Assembly: GCF_016757755.1 (NCBI RefSeq)
Contig: NZ_CP068437.1
Coordinates: 2,418,001 to 2,482,000, forward strand
Direction: 5' to 3'
From: Shewanella sp. KX20019
GTDB taxonomy: Bacteria; Pseudomonadota; Gammaproteobacteria; Enterobacterales; Shewanellaceae
Length of the DNA: 64,000 bases
In this document: positions 1 to 10,148 of the stretch, in pieces
Numbering within the stretch: position 1 is the stretch's first letter
Layout of the letters: each line of letters starts with the position of its first letter
The notes under the pieces: model-generated
Told to the model about the DNA's origin: nothing
Seen by the model: the letters and a program-made list of their open reading frames with translations, nothing else
Databases searched by the model: none
Translations under genes and position numbers: made by a program

Positions 1-723
1 ACTAGCAGTTGGTCAGATAGCATTACCGATTGGCAAACCTCAACCTATCTCAAATTATCCTACATTGGCTCTAAACAGTCGGTAGATTTTTCACAGCCTG
101 CGAATCAGATAGATCAATTATTAGAAAAAAGTTATCTGTTCCAAGCTGAGCAACGATGGCGATATCCAGTATCAGAACATTGGAAGGCTCTGTTTGGCAT
201 CGGTGCCCAAGCCATTTGGTATGAAAATAAATTTGAGTATCGTAGCGTTTTAAAACAGTTTGAATCTTTATTTGATAATGGTTTATTGAATACCTCTTAT
301 GGGGCGTTGATGATTGACCCCTCAATTGAGTTTCGTTATGACAATCTTGTTTTCGGACATCGTTGGCAGTTTATCAGCCGTTACCGTTTTGCTATTGGCC
401 GTACGTTATTCACCGATTCTGCTCCACAGGATGTGTCTATAAAAGTAGGCCGCTTTAGCAATACATTGATGTTTCATTATCAACTCCCGAAATTGGTTGA
501 TTACGACAATGAACTACGATTGATGTTTAAGCGCATCGATTTATCGGGTGATGCCGTTGCACCTTTGGCAACGGATCATTTTTATGAGGTTGGTGCAGGG
601 TGGGTGATAGACACACCTTGGTTGTCCTCATTGATTGACAATATTGGCTTAGGGGTTACCGTTAATATAGGCAGTGTGCTAAGTGGCGGCAGTGTACTGC
701 TGTTGTTCAATGAAGACATTTAA
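1..723 (+). CDS. Outer-membrane beta-barrel protein, 5' partial
   Basis: The frame is open from the first base of the window, so the start lies upstream; 240 codons are visible. The sequence alternates polar and hydrophobic residues, with many aromatic residues near strand ends and a long run of short beta-type segments, which is typical of an outer-membrane barrel. It resembles the solitary autotransporter-type barrel proteins (Omp_AT family) found in Shewanella and Vibrio, but this is a judgement from pattern and not from an alignment. The last residues (LLLFNEDI) do not end in the usual terminal Phe. Being outer membrane is likely; the exact family is uncertain. Confidence 0.55.
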   Translation, partial: TSSWSDSITDWQTSTYLKLSYIGSKQSVDFSQPANQIDQLLEKSYLFQAEQRWRYPVSEHWKALFGIGAQAIWYENKFEYRSVLKQFESLFDNGLLNTSYGALMIDPSIEFRYDNLVFGHRWQFISRYRFAIGRTLFTDSAPQDVSIKVGRFSNTLMFHYQLPKLVDYDNELRLMFKRIDLSGDAVAPLATDHFYEVGAGWVIDTPWLSSLIDNIGLGVTVNIGSVLSGGSVLLLFNEDI

Positions 724-968
724 CCCATATTTATAATCTTTCCGTCTATATTGATATTGGTGACACTAGAGCAAGAGCAACTCAATTTACATCACCTCTG
801 ACATGATTTTCCGCTGTAATACGGTCATAGTTAACAAACTACTGCTTAAGTCTGCTACGGCTAAATTAGTGAAATCGAGTTTTACGTTTAACGCTATCGC
901 TTTAATCCTCTGCCGTATTGATAAATATTAGCTAAACTAAAATAGAAACAAACGAATAGGGGAAGATA

Positions 969-1382
969 ATGGATTCAATAAATGTAAAAGAACATATGGA
1001 TCGCCATCCAGTCATGCTTACACCTTCGATGTCTATAGCGACAGCTGTAGAAAAGCTGCTAACAAACAATAAGTTAGGTGCTCCCGTCGTCGACGACGGT
1101 AAACTCGTGGGTTTCTTATCTCAACAAGATTGCTTAGCTGTCATGCTCAAAAGTAGTTACCATTGCGATTTAATCGCGATCGTTAAAGATTGTATGCGAA
1201 CTGAGGTTTTGTCGGTAGAGCCCAATAGTAGTGTGTTGGCTTTAGCTGAACAAATGCTAGGCCCCAAACCAAAAGTTTATCCCGTGGTTGATAATGGCAA
1301 AGTGGTAGGCACTATTAATCGAACGAATGTTCTCGCGGCAATAAATACCTATATGCAACAGTGTTATTTAACGCCTGCCTAA
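969..1382 (+). CDS. CBS-domain pair protein
   Basis: A 137-residue cytoplasmic protein made almost only of two CBS domains, at about residues 8-62 and 73-130. Each has the typical pattern of a hydrophobic helix, then P-V-V-D-x-G-K-(L/V)-V-G. A tandem CBS pair forms a Bateman module that usually binds an adenine nucleotide and senses energy state. There is no attached enzyme domain, so the partner is unknown. The ATG is preceded by the ribosome site AGGGGA. It is followed after 79 bases by hrpA in the same direction. Confidence 0.85.
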   Translation: MDSINVKEHMDRHPVMLTPSMSIATAVEKLLTNNKLGAPVVDDGKLVGFLSQQDCLAVMLKSSYHCDLIAIVKDCMRTEVLSVEPNSSVLALAEQMLGPKPKVYPVVDNGKVVGTINRTNVLAAINTYMQQCYLTPA

Positions 1383-1461
1383 TGAAAGTATTTTTATGTC
1401 AGCTATACCACTGAAGTGCGTTCCTTGTTAGGATCAACCTCTTTGATTTTGGCCATGGAAT

Positions 1462-4400
1462 TTGCACTTGAGTTCGCAACAGCATCACCTATCTAACGCA
1501 TTTTTAAGACACTGTTATGAAGCCGACGCCGCACAGATTAGGCGTCGTCTATTTAGGCTACGTAAAGAGCCTGATTCAGAAAAGAAAACTGCAACGTTAG
1601 ATTCTCTAGAGCAGCTCGCGCTAGCCTCTCGCAAAAAAGTTGAGCTTCGCCTTGCGAACCGCCCAAAAGTGACCTTTCCTGAAAACTTACCTGTATCGCA
1701 AAAACGTGATGAAATTGCCACCGCAATTGCCGGTAATCAAGTGGTCATCATTGCCGGTGAAACGGGTTCGGGTAAAACTACACAGTTGCCAAAAATCTGT
1801 TTAGAACTTGGTTTGGGTACCCGTGGTTTAATTGGTCATACTCAGCCTCGTCGACTTGCCGCTCGAAGTGTTGCTACGCGCATTGCAGAAGAGATGAACA
1901 CACCACTGGGTGAAGCTGTCGGTTTTAAAGTTCGCTTTGCCGATGCGATAAAACCAGAGTCCTACATCAAGTTAATGACAGACGGGATCCTGTTAGCGGA
2001 ATTAACTTCAGATAAATTACTTAACCAATATGACGCGATTATTATTGATGAAGCGCATGAGCGTAGCCTTAATATCGACTTCATTTTGGGTTATCTGAAG
2101 AATGTTTTAAAGAAACGCCCTGATCTAAAAGTGATTATTACCTCAGCCACCATTGATGTTGAACGATTTTCACAACACTTTAACGGCGCCCCAGTGATTG
2201 AAGTATCGGGTCGAACTTATCCGGTTGAAACGCGCTATCGGTCATTGGTAAAAGATAGTGATGAAGATTTAGATCTCATGGACGGCATTTTTGCAGCTAC
2301 CGACGAACTGATCAATGAAGGTCTTGGTGACATTCTTATCTTTATGAATGGTGAGCGGGAGATCCGTGATGTTGCCGAGCAGCTTAATCGCCGTCAATAC
2401 CGAGATACTGAAATTCTGCCCCTGTACGCCAGACTTTCCTATGGGGAGCAGTCAAAAGTCTTTAAGAGTCATGTTGGCAGACGAATCGTTTTGGCCACAA
2501 ATGTCGCTGAAACCTCACTTACTGTGCCCGGTATTCGTTATGTCATCGATCCCGGTACGGCACGCATTAGTCGCTATAGTTATCGTACTAAAGTGCAGCG
2601 TTTACCGATTGAAGCTATTTCTCAGGCGAGTGCCAATCAGCGCCAAGGCCGCTGTGGTCGTGTGGCTCCTGGGATCTGTATTAGGCTTTACAGCGAGGAT
2701 GATTTTACCTCTCGCCCTGAGTTTACCGATCCTGAGATCTTACGCACCAATCTAGCATCAGTTATCTTAAAAATGTTGGCGATTGGACTGGGAGATATCG
2801 AAGGATTCCCGTTTATTCAGCCACCTGATGCGCGTTACATTCGTGATGGTTTTATGTTGCTAGAAGAGCTACAAGCCGTAAGCATGAAGAAAGGTCAGGT
2901 TAATCTTACGTCATTAGGCAGACAACTTGCCCATATTCCTGTAGATCCGCGTCTGGCACGGATGGTAATACAAGCACAAAAAAATGGCTGCTTACACGAA
3001 GCATTAGTGATCACCTCGGCTTTATCAATTCAAGACCCGCGTGAACGTCCAATGGACAAGAAACAAGCGGCCGATGAGGCTCACAACCGTTTTAGCGATA
3101 AAGACTCAGATTTTGTATCTTTTTTGAACCTGTGGGATTTTTTAAAACAAAGTCAGAGAGAGCTCTCGAGTAATCAATTTAGAAAACAATGTAAGGCAGA
3201 TTTTTTAGCATACTTGCGTGTACGTGAATGGCAAGATCTCTACGCACAGCTTAGACAAGCGACTCATGAACTAAAGTGGAAGCTTAACGACACTAGTGCC
3301 GAAGTGAATTATGAATTACTGCACAAGTCATTGCTCACCGGATTATTAAGCCATATTGGTTTTAAAGATAAAGACAGAGAATACCTTGGTGCCCGTAATA
3401 GTAAGTTCTTTGTTTTTCCTGGTTCTCCTCTAGCCAAGAAAGGACCCAAATGGCTTATGGCGGCAGAGTTGACTGAAACGTCGCGTTTATTCGCCCGTTG
3501 CTGCGCTAAAATTGAACCTGAATGGATAGAGCCGCTAGCAGAACATTTGCTGAAAAAAAGCTACATAGAGCCCCATTTTGAATCTAAACAGGGTTCGGTT
3601 GTTGCACTAGAGAACCAAATTCTTTATGGCTTACAAATCGTCAATCGTCGTAAGGTTCAATATGGGCCGATTGAGCCAGTTGAAGCCCGTGACATCTTTA
3701 TCCGCTCAGCACTTGCTGAAGGGGAGTTAAGAACCAACGAAGCATTCTTTATCAATAATCAAAAGTTATTGTTAGATATTGAATCACTTGAACATAAATC
3801 TCGTCGCCGCGATATCTTAGTCGATGAGCAAGCGCTGTTTCATTTCTACGAGCCTAAAATACCGGCCGATATTTACAACGCCCCTAAATTTATAAAGTGG
3901 TGGAAAAAGGCTAAACAACAACATCCAGATCTACTCGACTTTGAACGCGAAGCGTTAATGCAGCGCAGTAGCGATCACGTATCGGCATTGGATTTTCCTG
4001 AAAAATGGCATAAGGGCAATTTGACCCTCACGGTTAGTTACCATTTTGAACCGTCGTCGGCAGACGACGGCGTATCGGTGCATATTCCAGTGGCATTGAT
4101 CAATCAGGTCGACGATGTTGACTTTGACTGGATAGTCCCAGGACTGCGCGAAGAAAAGTGTATTGCACTGATTAAGTCATTGCCGAAAACTTTGCGTAGA
4201 AACTTTGTCCCTGCTCCTGATTACGCTAAAGCATGTTTACAAGCGATTACGCCATTTGAGCTGCCTCTTCTTGATGCCATGTGTAAGCAGTTGCTGAGAA
4301 TGAGTGGCGTGCGAATATCGCCTGAGGACTTTGATGAGACCCAGTTAGCACAGCATCTGTTGGTTAACTTTCAAATCGAAGGTGATAGAGGCAAGTTATT

Positions 4401-5349
4401 AACTCAAGGGCGTATTCTCGAACCGCTCAAAGCAAGTATGCAGGGACAAGTCGTGCAAGCTATTCGTGAAGTTGCTGACTCGGGGATAGAACAAAAAGGG
4501 CTGCAGAGTTGGACATTTGGCAACCTGCCAAAACTGTTTGAACAGAAAAAAGGTAACTTTGAAGTTAAGGCATTTCCAGCGCTTGTGGATGATAAAACCA
4601 GTGTTTCGATCAAATTATTTGATGATGAATATGAAGCGCAGAAACAGCATCGAATCGGTTTGCAACGTTTACTGCTTATCAATATTCCTTCACCGGTAAA
4701 GCATTTGCAAAAGTCATTACCCAATAAAGCCAAACTGGCGATGTATTTTAATCCGTTCGGGCAGGTTCAGATCCTCATCGATGATATATTATCAGCGGCA
4801 GTACAACAGCTTATTGATGAAGAGGGGATCGACATCCGCTCTGAGACTCAGTTTGACCAAGCAAGAGATTTAGTCAGACAAGAGCTCAACCCTACTGCTG
4901 AAAAATTAGCATTGAAGGTAGAAGAAGTACTCACTATCTACAATCGCATTAAAAAGCGTCTCAAAGGTAAGATTAGCTTAGATATCGCTTTTGCGATGAG
5001 TGATATTCAAAGCCAACTGGACCAGTTAGTCTTTAAAGGGTTTGTGCAGCAGTGTGGATGGCATCGATTAAGCGATATCATTCGTTACTTGAAAGGCATA
5101 GAGAACCGTTTAGAAAAGCTGCCTATTGATCCAAACCGTGACCGCTTGCATATGCACAGTATCAATAAAGTGCAAGAGGTCTTAGAGGGACAGATGGCTA
5201 AGCTGCCCAAGTCGATGCCAGTTCCTGACGTGCTGGTAGAAGCCCGTTGGATGATCGAAGAGTATCGAGTGTCCTGTTTTGCTCAAATACTCGGTACAGC
5301 TTACCCAATATCTGAAAAGCGTATTCTCAACCAGGTCGCACAGGTTTAA
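1462..5349 (+). CDS. hrpA: ATP-dependent RNA helicase HrpA
   Basis: A 1295-residue DEAH-box RNA helicase, the normal length for HrpA (about 1300). Walker A GETGSGKT is at residues 99-106, DEAH at 196-199 and SAT at 228-230. The helicase C-terminal, winged-helix/HA2 and OB-fold parts follow, then the long C-terminal region specific to bacterial HrpA. In E. coli HrpA acts on mRNA (fimbrial mRNA processing) and on stalled ribosomes. The only in-frame start before the conserved region is TTG at 1462, since a stop codon lies just upstream at 1444, so a TTG start is accepted. A hairpin terminator follows about 27 bases after the stop. Confidence 0.95.
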   Translation: MHLSSQQHHLSNAFLRHCYEADAAQIRRRLFRLRKEPDSEKKTATLDSLEQLALASRKKVELRLANRPKVTFPENLPVSQKRDEIATAIAGNQVVIIAGETGSGKTTQLPKICLELGLGTRGLIGHTQPRRLAARSVATRIAEEMNTPLGEAVGFKVRFADAIKPESYIKLMTDGILLAELTSDKLLNQYDAIIIDEAHERSLNIDFILGYLKNVLKKRPDLKVIITSATIDVERFSQHFNGAPVIEVSGRTYPVETRYRSLVKDSDEDLDLMDGIFAATDELINEGLGDILIFMNGEREIRDVAEQLNRRQYRDTEILPLYARLSYGEQSKVFKSHVGRRIVLATNVAETSLTVPGIRYVIDPGTARISRYSYRTKVQRLPIEAISQASANQRQGRCGRVAPGICIRLYSEDDFTSRPEFTDPEILRTNLASVILKMLAIGLGDIEGFPFIQPPDARYIRDGFMLLEELQAVSMKKGQVNLTSLGRQLAHIPVDPRLARMVIQAQKNGCLHEALVITSALSIQDPRERPMDKKQAADEAHNRFSDKDSDFVSFLNLWDFLKQSQRELSSNQFRKQCKADFLAYLRVREWQDLYAQLRQATHELKWKLNDTSAEVNYELLHKSLLTGLLSHIGFKDKDREYLGARNSKFFVFPGSPLAKKGPKWLMAAELTETSRLFARCCAKIEPEWIEPLAEHLLKKSYIEPHFESKQGSVVALENQILYGLQIVNRRKVQYGPIEPVEARDIFIRSALAEGELRTNEAFFINNQKLLLDIESLEHKSRRRDILVDEQALFHFYEPKIPADIYNAPKFIKWWKKAKQQHPDLLDFEREALMQRSSDHVSALDFPEKWHKGNLTLTVSYHFEPSSADDGVSVHIPVALINQVDDVDFDWIVPGLREEKCIALIKSLPKTLRRNFVPAPDYAKACLQAITPFELPLLDAMCKQLLRMSGVRISPEDFDETQLAQHLLVNFQIEGDRGKLLTQGRILEPLKASMQGQVVQAIREVADSGIEQKGLQSWTFGNLPKLFEQKKGNFEVKAFPALVDDKTSVSIKLFDDEYEAQKQHRIGLQRLLLINIPSPVKHLQKSLPNKAKLAMYFNPFGQVQILIDDILSAAVQQLIDEEGIDIRSETQFDQARDLVRQELNPTAEKLALKVEEVLTIYNRIKKRLKGKISLDIAFAMSDIQSQLDQLVFKGFVQQCGWHRLSDIIRYLKGIENRLEKLPIDPNRDRLHMHSINKVQEVLEGQMAKLPKSMPVPDVLVEARWMIEEYRVSCFAQILGTAYPISEKRILNQVAQV

Positions 5350-5375
5350 TCTTAGTCACCATTGTAATGATAAAG

Positions 5376-5402
5376 ACGCACGGATTATGCCGTGCGTTTT
5401 TA
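5376..5402 (+). terminator. Rho-independent terminator after hrpA
   Basis: Perfect 8-bp stem ACGCACGG / CCGTGCGT with a six-base loop, followed by five T. It lies 27 bases downstream of the hrpA stop. Confidence 0.85.
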
Positions 5403-6271
5403 TATCCACCACGCACCGTCTTTCTTTTTGTCACTATTGTTTGCTAAATAGTTCCATTACTTATTGCTCTCTGTAATGCCTCAAAATCGCCATATCAATT
5501 TATGCTGCTTATTTAGGATAAGGTTATATACTTTGTGTTGAATAAACATTGTGCATATCACATCAGCGAGCGAACATTTATGGCACTACAATTTACTAGA
5601 CACGATAGGGAGCTGCATAGATTTTTACAATCGTGAACCATAAGCAATGCTTTTCTGATTTGAAATGGTGCCCACCAAAAATCACGTAGTACCTCTTTGT
5701 GAATATTTTGTTTGAAAAATAGCATTTGCTGATTGATATTTATCCACTCATAACCCATTGTTTAGAGTGTTCTTAATAGCTTAAAGGGTGTTTTGCAGGG
5801 GTTTTAATCTATCCAGTTGATTAGGAAGGGTGATTTAGGTTTTTTTCATGGAAAAAGGATGATCTAGATCAACCTGCGGTTGGCTTTACCAAAAGTAGGT
5901 ATGTAACAACCAGATAGAGAGCTGTTATCATCTGCACTAAGTTAAATGCGTGTTAATTAAGGCTCTAATAAGACTGTCATTTGATGTTGTTCACCGTTGT
6001 TTAAGTCGCTCTTTATTGATCGCTAACCGCACAATATTTTATAGAAGCAACTTACCAACCATTGCTGAAGATCGCTGGCAAAGCAGAAATACAAAATAGC
6101 ATCCAGTGCATAGTTAGCGTGTAGCGTCCAATTTCGCTCTATTTTGTAAATGGACAACATGACGAAAGAACAGTAGCTAGACACGACTGTAATGGATGAG
6201 GGTTAGCTCAATGAAGTTAACCAGATAAAATCATTTCAACTTTATTACTCAGATAGATAAGGAACGCACCC
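5403..6271. other. Long intergenic region and nap leader
   Basis: About 870 bases without a convincing gene. A 66-codon minus-strand frame at 5558-5758 has no ribosome site and no recognisable family. The region holds the FNR-like palindrome at 5859-5872, and a T-A-C-C/G-G-T-A dyad near 5888-5902 that could be a weak NarP-type site. About 370 bases with no open frame of note then precede napD. No napE-like gene is present here. Confidence 0.6.
5859..5872. promoter_or_regulatory. FNR/EtrA-like binding site upstream of nap
   Basis: ATGATCTAGATCAA matches the FNR consensus TTGAT-N4-ATCAA at 9 of 10 informative positions. A TATGTA hexamer lies about 28 bases downstream of the palindrome (5900-5905), roughly right for a class II FNR promoter. 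The site is about 400 bases before napD, which would imply a long untranslated leader. Anaerobic control of nap by an FNR homologue is well known in related bacteria; its use here is inferred. Confidence 0.55.
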
Positions 6272-6577
6272 ATGTCGTTACCTGAGGCACATATCTCAAG
6301 CTTGCTTGTACAAGTTAGCCCAGAGCACTTAAATACAACGAAAAAGCTGATAGAAGATTTTGAGGAAGCCGAAATTTATGGCGTCAGTGAAGTCGGCAAA
6401 ATCGTTGTGGTATTAGAGACTCAAACAGAAGGCTTTATTACTGACGTTATTGAAAAAATAAATGATATGCCAGGTGTACTTGGTGCAACCATGGTTTATC
6501 ACCAAATTGATATCGAACCGAATAACAACAATCTAACCCCCGATACCAGCTATAGTGTTAGCGAGGAACAAGTATGA
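6272..6577 (+). CDS. napD: NapD, chaperone for NapA
   Basis: A 101-residue cytoplasmic protein of the NapD family. Its role is to bind the Tat signal peptide of NapA and hold back export until the molybdenum cofactor is inserted. The N-terminal ISSLLVQV and the central PGVLGATMVYHQ segments are typical of the family. The ribosome site AAGGAACG precedes the ATG. The last codons overlap the napA start (ATGA), so translation is probably coupled. Confidence 0.93.
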   Translation: MSLPEAHISSLLVQVSPEHLNTTKKLIEDFEEAEIYGVSEVGKIVVVLETQTEGFITDVIEKINDMPGVLGATMVYHQIDIEPNNNNLTPDTSYSVSEEQV

Positions 6578-9063
6578 AAATGTCTAGACGTGAGTTTATC
6601 AAAGCAAATGCTGCGGCTTCAGCTGCGGCGCTTGCTGGTGTTACTCTTCCGGCCACTGCAACGAACTTAATCGCATCAAGCAATGAGTCAAAAATACATT
6701 GGGATAAAGCGCCTTGCCGTTTCTGTGGTACAGGTTGCTCTGTACTTGTTGGTACTCAGGAAGGTAAAGTTGTTGCCACCCAAGGTGATCCAGAAGCGCC
6801 AGTCAATAAGGGCCTTAATTGTATTAAGGGTTACTTTCTTTCAAAAATCATGTACGGCAATGATCGCTTAACTCAGCCGCTACTACGCCAAACTAACGGC
6901 AAATTTGATAAGAACGGTGATTTTGCGCCAGTAAGTTGGGATCAAGCCTTTGATATCATGGCTGACAAGTGGAAAGCGGCATTAAAAGAAAAAGGGCCTA
7001 CCAGCGTCGGTATGTTTGGCTCTGGCCAGTGGACTGTAATGGAAGGCTATGCTGCTTCTAAGATGATGAAAGCAGGTTTCCGCTCTAATAACATCGACCC
7101 CAATGCGCGTCACTGTATGGCCTCTGCTGTGGGTGGCTTTATGCGTAGCTTTGGTATTGATGAGCCGATGGGCTGTTATGATGATTTCGAAGAAGCCGAT
7201 GCCTTTGTGTTATGGGGCTCAAATATGGCTGAGATGCACCCGATTTTATGGTCTCGCATCACCGACCGTCGCTTAAGTCATCCCCATGTGAAAGTGAACG
7301 TATTATCAACCTATTATCACCGTTCATTTGAACTTGCTGATCAGGGTTATATCTTTGAGCCACAAACCGATCTTGCAATTGCCAACTTTATTGCTAACTA
7401 CATCATCGAAAATGATGCGGTAAACTGGGATTTCGTTACTAAGCATACCCACTTCAAGCAAGCTACTACCGATATTGGTTATGGTTTAAGGGATGAGCAT
7501 CCACTGCAGAAAGCGGCAGCTAACCCCAACGTAGGTAAAATACATTCAATTGATTTTGAACAGTACAAAAAATCAGTTGCACCATATACGCTTGAAAAAA
7601 CAGCTGAAATGACAGGTCTAGGTGAAGATAAACTGATCACTCTGGCTAAGCAGTTTGCTGATCCTAAGATTAAGGTGATGTCACTTTGGACCATGGGTAT
7701 GAACCAACACACTCGTGGTGTGTGGATGAACTCGCTGGTTTATAACATCCATCTATTAGTGGGTAAAATATCAACTCCAGGTAATGGACCATTTTCACTT
7801 ACTGGCCAACCATCTGCCTGTGGTACAGCGCGTGAAGTGGGTACATTCTCGCACCGTTTACCAGCAGATATGGTTGTTGCCAACCCTAAGCACCGTAAAC
7901 TTGCTGAGAAGCTATGGAAGATCCCTGAAGGCACGATTCCACCAAAGCCTGGGTTCCATGCAGTAGTGCAAGACCGTAAGCTAAACGATGGTGTGCTAAA
8001 TGCGTATTGGACCATGTGTAATAACAATATGCAGGCTGGTCCAAACATCAATCAAGAGCGCTTACCAGGCTTTAGAAATCCTGACAACTTTATTGTCTGT
8101 TCAGATCCATACCCAACTGTTACAGCACAAGCTGCTGACCTTATCTTACCGACTGCGATGTGGGTAGAGAAAGAGGGTGCTTATGGTAACGCTGAGCGTC
8201 GTACTCAGGTTTGGTATCAACAGGTTAAAGCACCTGGTGAGGCTAAATCAGATCTATGGCAGATTATGGAATTTGCAAAACGCTTCAAAATTGAAGAGGT
8301 GTGGAGTGAAGAGCTGTTAGCTAAGATGCCAGAAGTACGTGGTAAGAATATGTGCGAAGTGCTATTTGAAAATGGCCAAGTCGATAAGTTCCCACTGTCT
8401 GAAGCGCAAGAGCTTAATGATGATGCAAAAGACCAAGGCTACTATGTTCAAAAAGGTCTATTTGAAGAGTATGCAAGCTTTGGACGTGGACATGGTCATG
8501 ACTTAGCCCCATACGATCGCTACCATCAAGAGCGTGGTTTACGCTGGCCTGTAGTAGATGGTAAAGAGACAAAATGGCGCTTTAAAGAAGGCGATGATCC
8601 TTATGTTGGCAAAGGCAAAGGGTTTGAATTCTATGGCAAGCCAGATGGCAAAGCATGGATAATCTCGGCACCTTACGAGGCGCCACCAGAGTCTCCAGAT
8701 GAAGAGTTCCCTCTATGGTTATGTACTGGTCGTGTACTTGAACATTGGCATACAGGAACCATGACACGTCGTGTACCTGAGCTTTATAAGGCAGTACCTG
8801 ATGGACTTTGTTACATGCATCCAGATGATGCTAAGTCTCATGGTGTACGCCGTGGTGATGAAGTGTTAATGAGTAACAAACGTGGTGATATTCGTGTGCG
8901 TGTCGAGACTCGAGGCCGTAACCGTCCACCAAAAGGTTTGGTATTTGTACCATTCTTCGATGCACGTATCTTAATTAATAAACTGATTTTAGATGCAACC
9001 GATCCGTTATCGAAACAGACAGACTATAAAAAGTGTCCTGTTAAAATTACTAAAATAGCATAA
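6574..9063 (+). CDS. napA: Periplasmic nitrate reductase catalytic subunit NapA
   Basis: An 829-residue molybdoprotein that reduces nitrate to nitrite in the periplasm. A Tat signal starts with SRREFIK (residues 4-10). The [4Fe-4S] cluster ligands are Cys48, Cys51, Cys55 and Cys83, and the molybdenum-coordinating cysteine is Cys181 in ARHCMAS. The length is standard for NapA. It overlaps napD by four bases and is followed by the cytochromes napB and napC, so electrons run quinol - NapC - NapB - NapA. There is no napGH or napF in the cluster. Confidence 0.98.
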   Translation: MKMSRREFIKANAAASAAALAGVTLPATATNLIASSNESKIHWDKAPCRFCGTGCSVLVGTQEGKVVATQGDPEAPVNKGLNCIKGYFLSKIMYGNDRLTQPLLRQTNGKFDKNGDFAPVSWDQAFDIMADKWKAALKEKGPTSVGMFGSGQWTVMEGYAASKMMKAGFRSNNIDPNARHCMASAVGGFMRSFGIDEPMGCYDDFEEADAFVLWGSNMAEMHPILWSRITDRRLSHPHVKVNVLSTYYHRSFELADQGYIFEPQTDLAIANFIANYIIENDAVNWDFVTKHTHFKQATTDIGYGLRDEHPLQKAAANPNVGKIHSIDFEQYKKSVAPYTLEKTAEMTGLGEDKLITLAKQFADPKIKVMSLWTMGMNQHTRGVWMNSLVYNIHLLVGKISTPGNGPFSLTGQPSACGTAREVGTFSHRLPADMVVANPKHRKLAEKLWKIPEGTIPPKPGFHAVVQDRKLNDGVLNAYWTMCNNNMQAGPNINQERLPGFRNPDNFIVCSDPYPTVTAQAADLILPTAMWVEKEGAYGNAERRTQVWYQQVKAPGEAKSDLWQIMEFAKRFKIEEVWSEELLAKMPEVRGKNMCEVLFENGQVDKFPLSEAQELNDDAKDQGYYVQKGLFEEYASFGRGHGHDLAPYDRYHQERGLRWPVVDGKETKWRFKEGDDPYVGKGKGFEFYGKPDGKAWIISAPYEAPPESPDEEFPLWLCTGRVLEHWHTGTMTRRVPELYKAVPDGLCYMHPDDAKSHGVRRGDEVLMSNKRGDIRVRVETRGRNRPPKGLVFVPFFDARILINKLILDATDPLSKQTDYKKCPVKITKIA

Positions 9064-9075
9064 GGCAGGGTTACG

Positions 9076-9531
9076 ATGAAAAAATCAATTTTATTGACGT
9101 TGAGCATTTCCTTAACTCTGATCAGTGGTTCTGCTTTCAGTGAGGAACGAGGCATCGGTGGCGTTGAATCTTTACGCGGCACTGCTGAGTTAGAGGTCAC
9201 AAGAGCTGCAGATCCTATGAAGAAAGTACCGCGAGATCAGGTGGATATTGAAAGTAGTTATGTCTTTCAGCCACCACTGATCCCGCATCACATTAGAAGC
9301 TATGAAGTCTCATTAAATGCTAACAAATGCTTGTCATGCCATGGTTGGAAAAATGCTAAGCAGATGGGTGCGACTAAAATTAGTGTGACTCATTTCACTA
9401 ACCGAAATGATGAAGTGTTGGCTGATGTTTCTCCTAGACGCTACTTTTGCCTACAGTGTCACGTGACTCAAGCAGATGCGAAGCCGTTAGTGGGTAGCTC
9501 CTTCGAACGTGTTCAGTCACTGCAAAAATAA
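9076..9531 (+). CDS. napB: Diheme cytochrome NapB
   Basis: A 151-residue periplasmic electron-transfer subunit of nitrate reductase. An N-terminal Sec signal peptide ends near residue 22. Two haem-binding CxxCH motifs are at residues 85-89 (CLSCH) and 125-129 (CLQCH). It passes electrons from NapC to NapA. It starts 12 bases after napA with an AGGCAGGG ribosome site. Confidence 0.96.
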   Translation: MKKSILLTLSISLTLISGSAFSEERGIGGVESLRGTAELEVTRAADPMKKVPRDQVDIESSYVFQPPLIPHHIRSYEVSLNANKCLSCHGWKNAKQMGATKISVTHFTNRNDEVLADVSPRRYFCLQCHVTQADAKPLVGSSFERVQSLQK

Positions 9532-9548
9532 AATAGGCAGGTAATAAT

Positions 9549-10139
9549 ATGAAATTGATTATTAATGCCTTAAAAGGCTTTTGGAACATATTGAGGCGGC
9601 CCAGTAAAGCCGCTGTAGGTATCGTTTTATTTATGGGTTTTGCAGGTGGACTCATGTTTTGGGGTGCATTTAACACCGGTATGGAAGCGACAAACACTGA
9701 AGAGTTTTGTTCTGGATGTCACGCCCCAATAGTGGCCGAAATTCAAGAAACGATTCACTACGCTAACCGCTCTGGTGTTCGTGCTATCTGTTCAGATTGT
9801 CACGTACCTCATGCTTGGAGTGATAAAATAATACGAAAAGTTCAGGCTTCTAAAGAGTTGTTTGCATTTTTTGTGACTAAAACCATTAACACACCTGAGA
9901 AGTTTAAAGAGCGACGAGCTCATTTAGCCGAAAGGGAGTGGGCGAGAATGAAGAAGAACGACTCTTTAGAGTGTCGTAACTGTCATAACTTTGAATTTAT
10001 GGACTTCTCTGAGCAGAGCCCGCGTAGTGTTAGACAGCACTCTACAGCGCTTGCAAGTGGTGAAAAAACCTGTGTGGATTGCCATAAAGGTATCGCCCAT
10101 AGACTGCCAGATATGCACCAAGTTGAAGGTTGGCAATAA
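9549..10139 (+). CDS. napC: Tetraheme quinol dehydrogenase NapC
   Basis: A 196-residue NapC/NirT-family membrane-anchored cytochrome. One membrane helix lies at about residues 22-44. Four CxxCH motifs follow at 54-58, 81-85, 142-146 and 175-179, the full set for this family. It oxidises quinol in the inner membrane and reduces NapB. It starts 17 bases after napB with the ribosome site AGGCAGGT. With no NapGH present it should be the only quinol route encoded in this cluster. Confidence 0.96.
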   Translation: MKLIINALKGFWNILRRPSKAAVGIVLFMGFAGGLMFWGAFNTGMEATNTEEFCSGCHAPIVAEIQETIHYANRSGVRAICSDCHVPHAWSDKIIRKVQASKELFAFFVTKTINTPEKFKERRAHLAEREWARMKKNDSLECRNCHNFEFMDFSEQSPRSVRQHSTALASGEKTCVDCHKGIAHRLPDMHQVEGWQ

Positions 10140-10148
10140 GGAGCCATT

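Noticed and set aside
5558..5758. 66-codon minus-strand frame upstream of nap
   Set aside because: No ribosome site, no recognisable family, unusual composition for a protein; treated as chance.
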